DNA of 46,862 nt, taken from NCBI RefSeq assembly GCF_019754295.1, contig NZ_VIRV01000018.1, forward strand, positions 1-46,862, in the 5' to 3' direction. Shown one piece after another: positions 7,461-17,661 of this stretch. The stretch is from Sellimonas caecigallum (GTDB lineage Bacteria > Bacillota > Clostridia > Lachnospirales > Lachnospiraceae). Both the position numbers and the translations under genes were made by a program. The notes beneath the pieces are model-generated. The model worked only from the letters and a program-made list of their open reading frames with translations, was not told where the DNA came from and made no database searches. How positions within the stretch are numbered: the first letter of the stretch is position 1; each line of letters begins with the position of its first letter.

Positions 7461-8243
7461 ATGAATTATTCAGAAAACCCGAATAAACAATATCACATTC
7501 AGGTAGGAAAAGGAGATGTCGGACGTTATGTGATTCTTCCGGGGGATCCAAAACGGTGTGCAAAGATCGCAAAATATTTTGATGCTCCGGTTTTGATGGC
7601 AGACAACAGAGAATATGTGACTTATACGGGATATCTGGACGGCGAGAAAGTAAGTGTGACATCTACAGGAATCGGCGGTCCGTCCGCATCGATCGCCATG
7701 GAAGAGCTGGTTATGTCCGGGGCGGATACCTTTATCCGGATCGGAACATGCGGAGGAATGCAGCTGGATGTAAAGAGCGGGGACGTGGTAATCGCAAACG
7801 GGGCGATCCGTATGGAAGGGACGACACGGGAATACGCACCGATCGAGTTTCCGGCTGTGGCGGACATCCATCTTACCAACGCACTGATGGAATCAGCAAG
7901 GGAAATGGGAGCGCCGTACCATGTCGGCGTCGTTCAGTGTAAAGATTCCTTCTATGGCCAACACTCTCCGGAGCGGATGCCGGTCAGCTATGAGCTTCTG
8001 AATAAATGGGAAGCATGGAAGCGGCTTGGATGCCTGGCTTCCGAGATGGAATCGGCGGCCCTCTTTGTTGTAGCAAGCCACTTAAGAGTGCGGGCAGGAT
8101 CCTGCTTCCTCGTTGTGGCAAACCAGGAACGGGAAAAGGAAGGACTGGAAAATCCGGTAGTCCATGATACCGATATGGCAGTCCGGGTAGCAGTGGGAGC
8201 AATCCGGAAACTGATTGAAGCGGACAAAAAGGCAGGAAAATAA
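7461..8243 (+). CDS. udp: Uridine phosphorylase
   Basis: 260 residues. It splits uridine (and often deoxyuridine or thymidine) with phosphate to uracil and (deoxy)ribose-1-phosphate in the cytoplasm. Visible family marks are the phosphate-binding [10 protein letters not shown] (near 25), [20 protein letters not shown] (near 70), RIGTCGG (near 92), the uracil-side QHSPERMP (near 168) and [16 protein letters not shown] (near 190), where EMES contacts ribose. ATG 7461 is chosen because GAGG lies 7 bp upstream at 7450-7453; ATG 7455 would sit only one base from it. It is the first gene of the nucleoside operon, 14 bp before cdd. The ribose-1-phosphate made here is the substrate of DeoB. Confidence 0.93.
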   Translation: MNYSENPNKQYHIQVGKGDVGRYVILPGDPKRCAKIAKYFDAPVLMADNREYVTYTGYLDGEKVSVTSTGIGGPSASIAMEELVMSGADTFIRIGTCGGMQLDVKSGDVVIANGAIRMEGTTREYAPIEFPAVADIHLTNALMESAREMGAPYHVGVVQCKDSFYGQHSPERMPVSYELLNKWEAWKRLGCLASEMESAALFVVASHLRVRAGSCFLVVANQEREKEGLENPVVHDTDMAVRVAVGAIRKLIEADKKAGK

Positions 8244-8257
8244 AGGAGGGTGCACAG

Positions 8258-8683
8258 ATGAGTGAAACACAGATTCAGGAACTGATTGAAACAGCCATTG
8301 CTCAACTTGCCTTCTCTTACACACCGTATTCCCATTTCAAAGTAGGGGCGGCTCTGCTTGCAAAAAACGGACGGATCTATACAGGATGCAATATAGAGAA
8401 TGCGGCGTACACGCCGACGAACTGTGCCGAGCGGACCGCTATTTTCAAGGCAGTCAGCGAAGGGGTCCGGGAATTTGAAGCAATCTGTATTGTAGGCGGA
8501 CCGGACGGAGAACTTTTGGATTATACACCACCTTGCGGAGTGTGCAGGCAGGTCATGATGGAATTCTGTCATCCGGACGAATTTCAGATTATCCTGGCAA
8601 AGGGAAAAGATGATTATCGGATTTATAAACTGAAAGATCTGATGCCTCAGGGATTTGGACCGGGCAATCTGGAAGAAAGGTAG
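8258..8683 (+). CDS. cdd: Cytidine deaminase
   Basis: 141 residues, the short homotetrameric form. It converts cytidine and deoxycytidine to uridine and deoxyuridine, feeding Udp upstream. The zinc site is complete: Cys56 and catalytic Glu58 in [11 protein letters not shown], with Cys93 and Cys96 in [14 protein letters not shown]-like substrate segment is [12 protein letters not shown] (22-33), and GCNIENAAY (43-51) binds ribose. AAGGAGG precedes ATG 8258. It lies 14 bp after udp and 7 bp before deoB, clearly one transcript. Confidence 0.95.
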   Translation: MSETQIQELIETAIAQLAFSYTPYSHFKVGAALLAKNGRIYTGCNIENAAYTPTNCAERTAIFKAVSEGVREFEAICIVGGPDGELLDYTPPCGVCRQVMMEFCHPDEFQIILAKGKDDYRIYKLKDLMPQGFGPGNLEER

Positions 8684-8690
8684 GAGGAAT

Positions 8691-9881
8691 ATGAAACAGG
8701 CAAAACGGGTATTTGTAATTGTGATCGATTCTCTGGGAATCGGTGTCATGCCGGACGGGGAAAAGTTTGGAGATGTAGGAGTCAACACGCTCGGACACAT
8801 TTCCGAATCAGTGGAGACCTTCCGGATTCCGGCGCTGCAAAAGCTTGGAATCGCAAATCTGACACAGCTTCGCCAGGTGCCGGCAGTAGAAAATCCACTT
8901 GGATACCAGGCGGCACTCCGGGAAAGAAGTAACGGAAAGGATACGATGACCGGACACTGGGAGATCATGGGAGTGGAGACGAAAGAGCCGTTCAAGACAT
9001 TTACAGAACACGGATTTCCGAAGGAACTGATCGACGAACTGGAAAAACGGACCGGACACAAAGTGATTGGAAACAAGAGTGCCAGTGGAACGGAGATTAT
9101 AGAGGAACTTGGAGAAGAAGAAATCGCAACCGGACATATGATTGTGTACACTTCAGCGGATTCGGTGCTTCAGATCTGTGGAAATGAAGAGACCTTTGAT
9201 TTACAGGAACTGTACCGTTGCTGCGAAATTGCAAGAGAACTGACGATGAAAGAAGAGTGGAGAGTCGGAAGAGTCATTGCAAGACCGTATGTCGGAAAGA
9301 AGAAAGGCGAATTCGAACGGACCAGCAATCGCCACGACTACGCCCTGAAGCCTCCGGTAAAGACGGCGCTGAATGTGCTTAAGGACAATGGCTTCGATGT
9401 GGTTTCTGTCGGAAAGATCAAGGACATTTTCGACGGAGAAGGCATCACGGAAGCATACAAATCCAAATCCTCTGTACATGGAATGGACCAGACCATCGAG
9501 CTTGCAGACAAAGATTTCCGCGGACTCTGCTTTGTCAATCTGGTAGATTTCGACGCAAAGTGGGGACACAGAAGAGACACGGAAGGGTATGCGAAAGAAC
9601 TGGAGATGTTTGATGAAAAATTAGCGGTTTTGCTGGAAAAGCTAAGAGAGGACGATCTTTTAATCATCACGGCGGACCATGGAAATGACCCGACTTACAC
9701 AGGAACCGACCACACTCGGGAGAAAGTACCGTTCCTTGCGTATTCCAGATCCATGGAAGGAAACGGAATGCTGCCGGAACAGGATACCTTTGCGGTGATC
9801 GGCGCGACGATCCTGGACAATTTCGGGCTGTCCATGCCGGAGGAGACAATCGGAACTTCCCTGCTTTCCTGTTTAAAATAA
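8691..9881 (+). CDS. deoB: Phosphopentomutase
   Basis: 396 residues of the alkaline phosphatase superfamily. It moves phosphate between C1 and C5 of ribose or deoxyribose, linking the phosphorylases to DeoC and the pentose phosphate pathway. Two-metal site motifs are [13 protein letters not shown] (near 10), VNTLGHI with the phosphorylated Thr (near 31), [12 protein letters not shown] (near 83) and [20 protein letters not shown] (near 326). ATG 8691 is set by AGGAGG seven bases upstream; the open frame starts earlier but only inside cdd. Length is typical. The operon position between cdd and the transporter is usual for Firmicute nucleoside loci. Confidence 0.95.
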   Translation: MKQAKRVFVIVIDSLGIGVMPDGEKFGDVGVNTLGHISESVETFRIPALQKLGIANLTQLRQVPAVENPLGYQAALRERSNGKDTMTGHWEIMGVETKEPFKTFTEHGFPKELIDELEKRTGHKVIGNKSASGTEIIEELGEEEIATGHMIVYTSADSVLQICGNEETFDLQELYRCCEIARELTMKEEWRVGRVIARPYVGKKKGEFERTSNRHDYALKPPVKTALNVLKDNGFDVVSVGKIKDIFDGEGITEAYKSKSSVHGMDQTIELADKDFRGLCFVNLVDFDAKWGHRRDTEGYAKELEMFDEKLAVLLEKLREDDLLIITADHGNDPTYTGTDHTREKVPFLAYSRSMEGNGMLPEQDTFAVIGATILDNFGLSMPEETIGTSLLSCLK

Positions 9882-9915
9882 ACACCATTCTACAAAAAAA
9901 GGAGGAAAAGAAGAC

Positions 9916-11103
9916 ATGAAAAGAATGAAAAAGCTTGCCGCGTTGTTTCTGGTAATCTGCATGGCGGTTTCCGTGATCGGATGCGGACCTTCCAAGTCCA
10001 GCCAGGGTACCGGGAATTCTGATTACCGTGTGGCCATGATCACGGACAGCGGCGACATAACAGACCAGTCTTTTAACCAGACAACTTACGAAGCATGTCT
10101 TGAGTACTGTACGGAAAATAATATCGATTTTACCTACAAAAAGCCGGACGGGGATACGGATTATGCCCGGATTGCCATGATCGATGTGGCCGTGGCAGAA
10201 GGATACAATATCATCGTCATGCCAGGTTATATTTTTGCGCCGGCGCTGGTAGAAGTTACCTACAAATATCCAGATGTCAAATTTATTGCGCTGGATATGA
10301 CGGCAGGGGACATTATTGCGGCAGCAGTTGGAAATAAATATTATGAAAACCCGGACGCTTATGAGGCATCCGACTATTATAACGTGGAAAATACGTACTG
10401 TGCAGTGTACCAGGAAGAGATTCCGGGATATATGGCAGGGTACGCAGCCGTAAAGCTGGGATACCGGAAACTTGGCTTCCTCGGCGGTCAGGCGGTACCG
10501 GCAGTTATGAGATACGGATTCGGTTATGTACAGGGAATCAATGATGCGGCAAAAGAACTTGGAATTACCGACCAGATCGAAGTTGAGTACGCCTATGGCG
10601 GACAGTTTTACGGATCTACAGAAGTGACGGCAGCAATGGATACGTGGTACAGTCAGGGGACAGAGATTGTCTTTGCATGCGGCGGCGGGATCTTTACCTC
10701 TGCAGCAGAAGCCGCTTCAAAAGTGGGCGGAAAGATGATCGGTGTGGACAGCGACCAGTCTCCGATTATTGATGCGTACGGAGAGGGAATGACGGTAACA
10801 TCCGCGATGAAAGGTCTGGGAGCGACTGTAAAGGCGATGCTGGATTCCATCATTGTAACAAACACCTGGGAAGAACATGTCGGAAAGATCGAAAACCTCG
10901 GACTTGTGTCGGGAACGGATATGGATGTCAATTATGTAGGACTTCCGGAAGATACGACACAGTGGAACGAAAACTTTACCGTAGACGATTACCACGAGCT
11001 GGTACGGAAAATCTATGACGGGGAAATTACCATCGATAATTCCACCGAAAAGATGCCGGAAGTATCTGTCAAGGTAAACGAAAGACAAGGATCGATCATG
11101 TAA
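9916..11103 (+). CDS. BMP-family nucleoside-binding lipoprotein
   Basis: 395 residues. The signal peptide ends at a VIGC lipobox with Cys23 lipidated, so it works on the outer face of the membrane as the substrate receptor of the ABC importer encoded next. The BMP/PnrA fold is shown by VAMITDSGDITDQSFNQTTYEA (near 36), GYIFAPALVEV, FLGGQAVPAVMRYGFGYVQG and FACGGGIFTSAAEAA. DITDQSFNQ and the GGG stretch are the nucleoside-contacting areas in the family. AAAGGAGG precedes ATG 9916. Related importers are RnsBACD of Streptococcus and NupNOPQ of Bacillus. The exact nucleoside range is not readable. Confidence 0.9.
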   Translation: MKRMKKLAALFLVICMAVSVIGCGPSKSSQGTGNSDYRVAMITDSGDITDQSFNQTTYEACLEYCTENNIDFTYKKPDGDTDYARIAMIDVAVAEGYNIIVMPGYIFAPALVEVTYKYPDVKFIALDMTAGDIIAAAVGNKYYENPDAYEASDYYNVENTYCAVYQEEIPGYMAGYAAVKLGYRKLGFLGGQAVPAVMRYGFGYVQGINDAAKELGITDQIEVEYAYGGQFYGSTEVTAAMDTWYSQGTEIVFACGGGIFTSAAEAASKVGGKMIGVDSDQSPIIDAYGEGMTVTSAMKGLGATVKAMLDSIIVTNTWEEHVGKIENLGLVSGTDMDVNYVGLPEDTTQWNENFTVDDYHELVRKIYDGEITIDNSTEKMPEVSVKVNERQGSIM

Positions 11104-11128
11104 AGTATACCGGAAGGAGGAAGCGAAA

Positions 11129-12655
11129 ATGGGAGAATATGCAGTGGAAATGCTTCACATTACCAAGAGATTTCCTGGGATTGTGGCGAACGATGACATT
11201 ACGCTTCAGTTGAAAAAAGGCGAGATCCACGCGCTCCTCGGAGAAAACGGAGCGGGGAAATCCACGTTGATGAGCGTGTTATTCGGACTGTATCAGGCGG
11301 AAGAAGGAGAAATCCGCAAAGACGGGAAAAAAGTAGAAATCAAAAATCCGAACGATGCCAACGCACTGGGAATCGGAATGGTGCACCAGCACTTCAAACT
11401 GGTAGAATGTTTTTCTGTGCTGGATAATATCATTCTCGGCGCAGAGCCGGTGCAGGGCGGATTTCTGAAAAAAGACGAAGCAAGAAAAAAGGTAATGGAA
11501 TTGTCAAACCGGTATCATCTGCAGATTGATCCGGACGCCAAAGTGGAGAATATCACAGTTGGAATGCAGCAGAGAACGGAAATTTTAAAAATGCTGTACC
11601 GGGACAATGAGATTTTGATTTTTGACGAGCCGACGGCAGTGCTGACCGTGCAGGAAATCGAGGAACTGATGCAGATCATGAAAGGTCTTGCAAAGGAAGG
11701 AAAGAGTATCCTCTTCATTTCCCACAAGCTCAACGAGATCATGGAAGTTTCTGACCACTGTACGGTTTTAAGAAAAGGAAAATACGTCGGAACCGTCGAG
11801 ACAAAAGATACGACGCCGGAGAAGCTTTCCGCCATGATGGTAGGAAGAAATGTCTCCTTTAAAGTAGAGAAAAAACCGGCCGAGCCTGGCGACGTGGTGC
11901 TGGATGTGAAGGACATGACCGTTGCCGGACAGAATAAAAAGGATGCGGTACAGGACGTCAGCTTCCAGGTGCGAAAAGGCGAGATTGTCTGCATTACCGG
12001 AATCGACGGAAACGGCCAGACAGAACTTGTTTACGGACTTTCCGGTCTGGAGCCGTTAAAGAGCGGAAGCATCCATATGAACGGAAAAGATATTACAAAA
12101 GCATCTGTCAGGGAACGCTCCACTTCCGGAATGAGTCACATTCCGGAAGACCGGCATAAGCACGGACTGGTTCTGGATTATTCTCTGGAGGACAATCTGG
12201 TGCTGCAGCGCTACTTTGAACCGCAGTTTACAAGCAAGGCCGGACTGATGAAGCGAAAAGAAATCCGGGAATACTCGGACCGCCTGATCGAAGAGTACGA
12301 TATCCGTTCCGGACAGGGATCCTCTACTATCGTACGTTCCATGTCGGGGGGAAATCAGCAGAAGGCGATTATCGCAAGAGAGATCGACAAGAATCCGGAT
12401 CTTCTGATTGCGGTGCAGCCGACACGGGGAGTCGACATCGGAGCAATTGAATCGATTCACAGGCAGCTGATCGAGCAGCGGGATGCCGGAAAGGCAGTCC
12501 TTCTGGTCAGCCTGGAACTGGATGAAGTCATGGATGTGCCGGACCGGATTCTCGTCATGTATGAAGGAAGACTTGTCGGGGAATTCAAACCGGATGAAGT
12601 GACGGTGGAAGAACTTGGTCTTTATATGACCGGCGCCAAGAAACAGGAGGTGTAG
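11129..12655 (+). CDS. Nucleoside ABC importer ATPase
   Basis: 508 residues with two fused ATPase domains, as in RnsA/NupO and sugar importers of the MglA type. Domain 1 has Walker A GENGAGKST (near 37), a signature region VGMQQRTEILKML and Walker B ILIFDEPTAVLT. Domain 2 has a degenerate Walker A GIDGNGQTE, signature MSGGNQQKAI and a Walker B of the altered VQPTRGVD kind. This asymmetry is normal for the family, where only one site hydrolyses ATP fully. GGAGG precedes ATG 11129. It follows the receptor by 25 bp and precedes the first permease by 3 bp. Confidence 0.93.
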   Translation: MGEYAVEMLHITKRFPGIVANDDITLQLKKGEIHALLGENGAGKSTLMSVLFGLYQAEEGEIRKDGKKVEIKNPNDANALGIGMVHQHFKLVECFSVLDNIILGAEPVQGGFLKKDEARKKVMELSNRYHLQIDPDAKVENITVGMQQRTEILKMLYRDNEILIFDEPTAVLTVQEIEELMQIMKGLAKEGKSILFISHKLNEIMEVSDHCTVLRKGKYVGTVETKDTTPEKLSAMMVGRNVSFKVEKKPAEPGDVVLDVKDMTVAGQNKKDAVQDVSFQVRKGEIVCITGIDGNGQTELVYGLSGLEPLKSGSIHMNGKDITKASVRERSTSGMSHIPEDRHKHGLVLDYSLEDNLVLQRYFEPQFTSKAGLMKRKEIREYSDRLIEEYDIRSGQGSSTIVRSMSGGNQQKAIIAREIDKNPDLLIAVQPTRGVDIGAIESIHRQLIEQRDAGKAVLLVSLELDEVMDVPDRILVMYEGRLVGEFKPDEVTVEELGLYMTGAKKQEV

Positions 12656-12658
12656 CAT

Positions 12659-13750
12659 ATGAATACAAAAAATGAAAAGAAACGGTTCCTGGAGATCGGC
12701 GGCGTACAGACGGTCATAGCGTCTCTGATCTGTATTATCCTTGGCCTTCTGGTAGGTTATATTGTGCTGCTGTGCATCAATCCGGCCGGAGCCTGGGATG
12801 CGATGACATCCATTTTAAAGAACTTCCTGTATTTCCCGAGACCGGAAGTTGCACTGGAATATTTCGGAAGCACCCTTGCCAAAACGGCGCCGCTTCTGAT
12901 GTGTACCCTGTCCATCCTTTTTGCCTACAAAGTGGGGCTCTTTAACATCGGAGCTTCCGGACAGTACGCGGTAGGAGCAGGACTTGCCCTGTACCTGGCG
13001 CTTGCGTATCAGATGCCTTGGTATGTCTGTATGATCGCAGCCATGATCGGCGGAGGACTGCTCGGAGGAATCGCCGGAATTTTAAAGGCATACTTAAATG
13101 TAAACGAAGTTATCGCCGGAATCATGCTCAACTGGATCAGCCTTTACAGCGTCAACATGCTTCTGACGAACGTCAAGGAATCCAGTACGACCTATACAAT
13201 GGCGCTTAAGACAAACAGCCCGGACGCCCTGATTCCGAGTCTTGGCCTGGACAAGCTGTTTTCTGACAACCGGTATGTGACGATCGCCATTCCGCTTGCA
13301 GTCATCATCGCCATTCTCGTATGGGTAGTCATGAGCAAGACAAAACTTGGATACGAATTAAAAGCAACCGGACTGAATAAAAATGCTGCAAAATATGCAG
13401 GTATGAAAGAAAAGAGAAACATGATCCTTACCATGGCGATCGCAGGATGTCTCGCAGGTCTTGGAGCTGCATTCCTTTACTTAAGCGGAATCGAGCAGTG
13501 GTCCTGTGCACAGACGGCAGTCCCGGCCATGGGATTCAACGGAATCGCGGCAGCCTTCCTCGGAGGCCTGAACCCGATCGGAAGTATTTTCTCAGCATTT
13601 TTCATCCAGCACATTACAAGCGGCGGATCCTATGTGGACAAGATGGTATACTGTGCGCAGATCTCCGATCTGATCTCGGCAATCATCATTTACTTCTGCG
13701 GTTTTGTATTATTCTTTAAATACTGCATGAACAGAAAAGCAAAGAAATAG
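12659..13750 (+). CDS. Nucleoside ABC importer permease 1
   Basis: 363 residues, an integral membrane protein with about nine hydrophobic segments. It belongs to the branched-chain-amino-acid/ribose type permease family used by nucleoside importers (RnsC/NupP). Characteristic stretches are LFNIGASGQYAVGAG (near 93), VNEVIAGIMLNW (near 147), GLNKNAAKYAGM (near 235) and GFNGIAAAFLGGLNPIGSI (near 288). ATG 12659 lies 3 bp after the ATPase stop, with its GGAGG site inside the ATPase end, so translation is probably coupled. It pairs with the next gene to make the channel. Confidence 0.92.
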   Translation: MNTKNEKKRFLEIGGVQTVIASLICIILGLLVGYIVLLCINPAGAWDAMTSILKNFLYFPRPEVALEYFGSTLAKTAPLLMCTLSILFAYKVGLFNIGASGQYAVGAGLALYLALAYQMPWYVCMIAAMIGGGLLGGIAGILKAYLNVNEVIAGIMLNWISLYSVNMLLTNVKESSTTYTMALKTNSPDALIPSLGLDKLFSDNRYVTIAIPLAVIIAILVWVVMSKTKLGYELKATGLNKNAAKYAGMKEKRNMILTMAIAGCLAGLGAAFLYLSGIEQWSCAQTAVPAMGFNGIAAAFLGGLNPIGSIFSAFFIQHITSGGSYVDKMVYCAQISDLISAIIIYFCGFVLFFKYCMNRKAKK

Positions 13751-13767
13751 GGAAGGAGGAAGAACAT

Positions 13768-14709
13768 ATGGCACTCTTATTACAATATACATTGATCTAT
13801 GCATCAGTACTGATGCTTGTGGCCCTTGGCGGATGCTTTTCTGAACGAAGCGGTGTGATCAACCTTGGGCTGGAAGGTACCATGGTAATCGGTGCCCTCG
13901 GCGGCGCACTGGTAATGAAGTACATGGGAGATCTTCCGGCAGCGCTGATGATTCTGGCGGTTGTTCTTGGAAGTGTGATCTTTGGTATGATCTACTCCCT
14001 TCTGCTTGCAGTATCGGCCATCAACTTCAAGGCAGACCAGACACTGGTCGGAACAGCCATGAACCTTCTTGGAACAGCGGCGGCCACTGTCATTGTCAAA
14101 GCAATCAATATGGGAGAAAATGTAAACAATGTTTCCTCTTCCATTCAGTATATCGATCAGAGGAAAGCATTCTCGGCATTTAAAATCGGCAATTTTGAAG
14201 TAAGCTGGTTTATGATCCTGGCTGTCATCCTTCTGATCGTTGCGCACGTGGTTCTCTATAAAACCCGGTTTGGACTGAGACTGAGGGCGTGCGGCGAGCA
14301 TCCGCAGGCAGCGGATTCTGTCGGAATCAACGTATACAAGATGCGTTATGCGGGCGTCCTGATTTCCGGATTTTTCGGAGGTCTGGGAGGAATCGTCTAC
14401 ATCACAGCAGGTGTCAGCGAATGGAAATTTGAAAACGGTGTGGCAGGATTCGGATTCCTTGCCCTTGCGGTTATGATCTTCGGACAGTGGGAGCCGAAGC
14501 TGATCGGACTGGCAGCGCTTCTGTTCGGTCTGTTCCGTGCACTGTCCAACGTGTACTCCGGATTCGACATTCTGGAAGCGCTCAATATCCCAAGCGCCGT
14601 TTACAACATGCTTCCATACATTATTTCCCTCGTGGTACTGGCTCTGTTCTCAAGGAACTCCAGGGCACCAAAAGCGGAAGGTATCCCTTACGATAAGGGA
14701 CAACGATAA
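13768..14709 (+). CDS. Nucleoside ABC importer permease 2
   Basis: 313 residues, about eight to nine membrane segments, partner of the previous permease (RnsD/NupQ type). Family stretches are ERSGVINLGLEGTMVIGA (near 27), INFKADQTLVGTAMNLLGT (near 87), RACGEHPQAADSVGINVYKM (near 174) and GVAGFGFLALAVMIFGQW (near 225). The GEHPQAADS element is the usual cytoplasmic coupling loop that meets the ATPase. GGAAGGAGG lies before ATG 13768. It completes the receptor, ATPase and two-permease set. Confidence 0.92.
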   Translation: MALLLQYTLIYASVLMLVALGGCFSERSGVINLGLEGTMVIGALGGALVMKYMGDLPAALMILAVVLGSVIFGMIYSLLLAVSAINFKADQTLVGTAMNLLGTAAATVIVKAINMGENVNNVSSSIQYIDQRKAFSAFKIGNFEVSWFMILAVILLIVAHVVLYKTRFGLRLRACGEHPQAADSVGINVYKMRYAGVLISGFFGGLGGIVYITAGVSEWKFENGVAGFGFLALAVMIFGQWEPKLIGLAALLFGLFRALSNVYSGFDILEALNIPSAVYNMLPYIISLVVLALFSRNSRAPKAEGIPYDKGQR

Positions 14710-14741
14710 CAGACGGAATTTCAGAGCAAGGAGAGAACAAC

Positions 14742-16010
14742 ATGGAACGATTTGCGATCAGAGGACAGATCTGCTATAGTGAAAATCAAAAGACAATCCG
14801 CACCATCGAGCATGGGTATGTTGTGTGCGAAGATGGAAAAAGCATCGGAGTATTTGAGACTCTTCCGGAAAAATGGAGCGGGATTCCCTGCCACGATTAC
14901 GGCGACCGGCTGATCATTCCGGGACTGATTGACCTGCATGTCCATGCACCCCAGTACCCTTTCCGGGGACTGGGGATGGATCAGGAACTGATCGACTGGC
15001 TGAATACCCATACCTTCCCGGAAGAGGAAAAGTATCAGGATCCGGAATACGCAAAAAAGGCGTATGAAATTTTTCTGGATGATCTGCTTCACAGCGCGAC
15101 AACGAGATCCTGCGTCTTTGGCACCTGCCATCCGGACGCTACACTCTGGCTCATGGAACAGATGGAGGCGGCAGGACTTGCGGGCTATGTGGGGAAGGTC
15201 AATATGGACCGGAACAGCCCGGAAGGTCTGTGTGAGGAAAGCGCCAAAGCATCCGCGGAAGCGACAGAGAACTGGATTCTGGCCGCAAAGAATCTTTCCA
15301 ATGTCAGACCAATCCTGACGCCAAGATTTATTCCAACCTGCTCCGATGAATTGATGGAACTGCTCTCCGGGCTTCAGAAACAATACGATCTGCCGATGCA
15401 GTCCCATCTCTCGGAAAATTTAAGCGAAATCGACTGGGTCAAAGAACTGCAGCCAAAGGCGTCCTGCTACGGGGATGCCTACCGGATCCACGGTCTGTTT
15501 GGCGGGGACTGCCCGACCATCATGGCACACTGCGTGTACAGCGGGGAAGAGGAAATACGGATGATGAAAGAGCAGGGCGTCTTCATCGCCCACTGCCCGG
15601 AATCCAATGCAAACCTCGCCTCCGGAATCGCACCGGCAAGGAAATATATGGAACTGGGGATGCAGATGGGACTTGGCACCGATGTGGCCGCCGGTTCCTC
15701 CCTCTCTTTGTTCCGGGCGATGGCGATGGCCATCCAGTGTTCGAAGCTTCGGTGGAGACTCGTCGATCAAAGTCTGGCGCCCCTGACTGTGGAAGAAGTC
15801 TTTTACCTGGCGACCAAAGGCGGAGGTGCTTTCTTTGGAAAGGCTGGAAGCCTGGAAGAAGGGTACGAGTTTGACGCGGTTGTGATTGACGATCAGAAGA
15901 TCCGGCACGCCCGTCCGCTTTCCGTCCGGGAACGGCTGGAGCGCCTGATCTATCTGGACGGGGATGCGAAGGTGGAAGCAAAATTTATCAAAGGAAAACA
16001 GGTAATCTGA
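14742..16010 (+). CDS. guaD: Guanine deaminase
   Basis: 422 residues, an amidohydrolase that turns guanine into xanthine plus ammonia. The zinc site is visible: His66 and His68 in IDLHVHAPQ, a His in QSHLSEN (near 220), a His in AHCVYSGEEE (near 262) and the Asp of LGTDVAAGSS (near 310). VNMDRNSPEGL (near 153) and the HAPQYPFRG segment are typical of guanine deaminases rather than other amidohydrolases. The start follows an AGGAGAG site. Its place before the purine nucleoside phosphorylase fits: guanosine is phosphorolysed to guanine and then deaminated. Adenine is not handled; adenosine goes through the adenosine deaminase downstream. Confidence 0.92.
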   Translation: MERFAIRGQICYSENQKTIRTIEHGYVVCEDGKSIGVFETLPEKWSGIPCHDYGDRLIIPGLIDLHVHAPQYPFRGLGMDQELIDWLNTHTFPEEEKYQDPEYAKKAYEIFLDDLLHSATTRSCVFGTCHPDATLWLMEQMEAAGLAGYVGKVNMDRNSPEGLCEESAKASAEATENWILAAKNLSNVRPILTPRFIPTCSDELMELLSGLQKQYDLPMQSHLSENLSEIDWVKELQPKASCYGDAYRIHGLFGGDCPTIMAHCVYSGEEEIRMMKEQGVFIAHCPESNANLASGIAPARKYMELGMQMGLGTDVAAGSSLSLFRAMAMAIQCSKLRWRLVDQSLAPLTVEEVFYLATKGGGAFFGKAGSLEEGYEFDAVVIDDQKIRHARPLSVRERLERLIYLDGDAKVEAKFIKGKQVI

Positions 16011-16064
16011 CAGAGTACGATCATGTGTGACGATTTACCAAAGGAGAACGGTAGGTGGGAAGGA

Positions 16065-16796
16065 ATGGAAAACAAATATCTGGCAAAGATTCTGCCGTTT
16101 CTAAATGAGATTGAAGAGGACAGAAGAAAACAGTTTGAAGAGTATTTCCGGACAGTGCCCATGTGGCTGATGGACACCTTTGTGGTGGAAGAACTGGAAA
16201 AAGGGACGGTTTTCGTGCAGGAGGGAGAGCCTGCAGACATGATTTTCTTTATCGGGAAAGGTCTGATCAAAGCCACTGATTATCGGATTTACGGAATCAA
16301 CTATGATTTTACTATGTTTGACAAGGTCTATGCATTCGGCGGAATGGAGGTCATCATCAATCTGGACAAGTACCAGACGACCCTCCAGACTGTGACAGAG
16401 TGTACGGTGCTAAAAATACCGAAAGAAGGGTTCAAAAAATGGCTGGATTCGGATATTGTTGCTCTCCAACAGGAGAGCCGGCTGATGGGCGAATATCTTC
16501 TGGAACAGGCCAGAGACAGCCGGATGCTTCTGTTTTTACAGGGAGCGGACCGGGTGGCATTCCTCCTGATGAAACGGTACCGCAAATATGCCCAGGGCGG
16601 CGTCCTGCGGATGAAGGGCGACCGGCAGGAACTGTCGGATTTCACGGGACTCTGTGTGAAGACGATCAGCCGTTCCATCAAGAAATTCAAGGAAAACGGG
16701 ATGATTACGACACAGGGAAGCAATATCATGATTAACTATGAACAATACCGCAGAATGGAGGAGATGATCTCCGGAATTCTGGCGGAGGATTTATAA
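16065..16796 (+). CDS. Crp/Fnr-family transcription regulator
   Basis: 243 residues. The cyclic-nucleotide-binding-like domain spans about residues 30-125 (KGTVFVQEGEPADMIFFIGKG, FAFGGMEV-like KVYAFGGMEV). The C-terminal winged helix has the Crp-type recognition helix (RQELSDFTGLCVKTISRSIKKF, given here only by its region near 187-208). The usual cAMP-binding RS motif is not seen, so the ligand is unknown; a nucleoside, base or sugar phosphate is possible by context only. ATG 16065 is preferred to ATG 16023 because the purine-rich site GGTGGGAAGGA sits directly before it and the first 14 residues of the long form are not domain-like. It is embedded in the nucleoside operon and probably regulates it. 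Confidence 0.88.
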   Translation: MENKYLAKILPFLNEIEEDRRKQFEEYFRTVPMWLMDTFVVEELEKGTVFVQEGEPADMIFFIGKGLIKATDYRIYGINYDFTMFDKVYAFGGMEVIINLDKYQTTLQTVTECTVLKIPKEGFKKWLDSDIVALQQESRLMGEYLLEQARDSRMLLFLQGADRVAFLLMKRYRKYAQGGVLRMKGDRQELSDFTGLCVKTISRSIKKFKENGMITTQGSNIMINYEQYRRMEEMISGILAEDL

Positions 16797-16812
16797 AAGG
16801 AGTGAATCAAAG

Positions 16813-17625
16813 ATGGAAAAGAAATTACAGACCTGTCTTGCAAGTATTCGCGAAAAGACAGATTTCAAACCGGAAGTGGCATTGATTCTCGGAAGCGGAC
16901 TGGGAGATTATGCAGACGGAATTCAGATTGAAACGACCGTGGATTACACCGAAATCGAGGGATTCCCGGTATCCACAGTAACAGGACATAAAGGACGCTT
17001 CGTCTTTGGAAATGTAGGAGATGTGCCGGTTGTCATCATGCAGGGCCGGGTTCACTATTACGAAGGTTACCCGATGTCCGACGTGGTTCTTCCTACCCGC
17101 CTGATGGGCCTTCTGGGGGCGAAAAAGCTGCTCCTTACCAATGCGGCCGGCGGAATCAACGAAAACTTCCGCCCGGGCGATTTCATGATGCTGACCGACC
17201 ACATTGCCACAGGCGTGCCAAGTCCGCTGATCGGACCGAACCTGGACGACCTGGGACCTCGGTTCCCGGATATGAGCGAAGTGTACAGCCACAGAATCCA
17301 GGATGTGATCCGAAACGCCGCATCCGAGTGCGAGATTGATTTAAAAGAAGGCGTGTACGTTCAGCTTACCGGACCAAACTATGAGACGCCGGCCGAAGTA
17401 CGGATGTGCAAAATCTGGGGCGGCGACGCTGTCGGTATGAGCACTGCCTGCGAGGCAATGGCGGCACGCCATATGGGTATGGAGATCGGAGGAATTTCCT
17501 GTATTACAAACCTGGCAGCCGGTATCAGTAAGGAAAAACTGGATCACAAAGAAGTGCAGGAGACTGCAGACCGCGTTTCCAAAGACTTCAAACGACTGGT
17601 AACAAAGATTATCGAAACGATGTAG
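16813..17625 (+). CDS. punA: Purine nucleoside phosphorylase
   Basis: 270 residues, the trimeric class that acts on guanosine, inosine and their deoxy forms, releasing the base and (deoxy)ribose-1-phosphate. Motifs in order are ILGSGLGDYAD (near 25), TGHKGRFVFG (near 57), MQGRVHYYEGYPM (near 76), LTNAAGGINENF (near 107), LTGPNYETPAEVRM (near 184) and the signature GMSTACEAMAARHMGMEIGG (near 205), with the base-binding Asn in ITNLAAG (near 231). AAAAGGAG precedes ATG 16813. It works with guanine deaminase upstream and adenosine deaminase downstream. Confidence 0.94.
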   Translation: MEKKLQTCLASIREKTDFKPEVALILGSGLGDYADGIQIETTVDYTEIEGFPVSTVTGHKGRFVFGNVGDVPVVIMQGRVHYYEGYPMSDVVLPTRLMGLLGAKKLLLTNAAGGINENFRPGDFMMLTDHIATGVPSPLIGPNLDDLGPRFPDMSEVYSHRIQDVIRNAASECEIDLKEGVYVQLTGPNYETPAEVRMCKIWGGDAVGMSTACEAMAARHMGMEIGGISCITNLAAGISKEKLDHKEVQETADRVSKDFKRLVTKIIETM

Positions 17626-17661
17626 GACTGATTTCGAGAGACGGAAGAAAGGCGTGAATAT

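Noticed and set aside
7988-9151. A 387-codon minus-strand open frame across udp, cdd and deoB
   Set aside because: It lies opposite three genes with complete catalytic motifs, has no ribosome site and reads as low-complexity Ser/Phe-rich shadow sequence.
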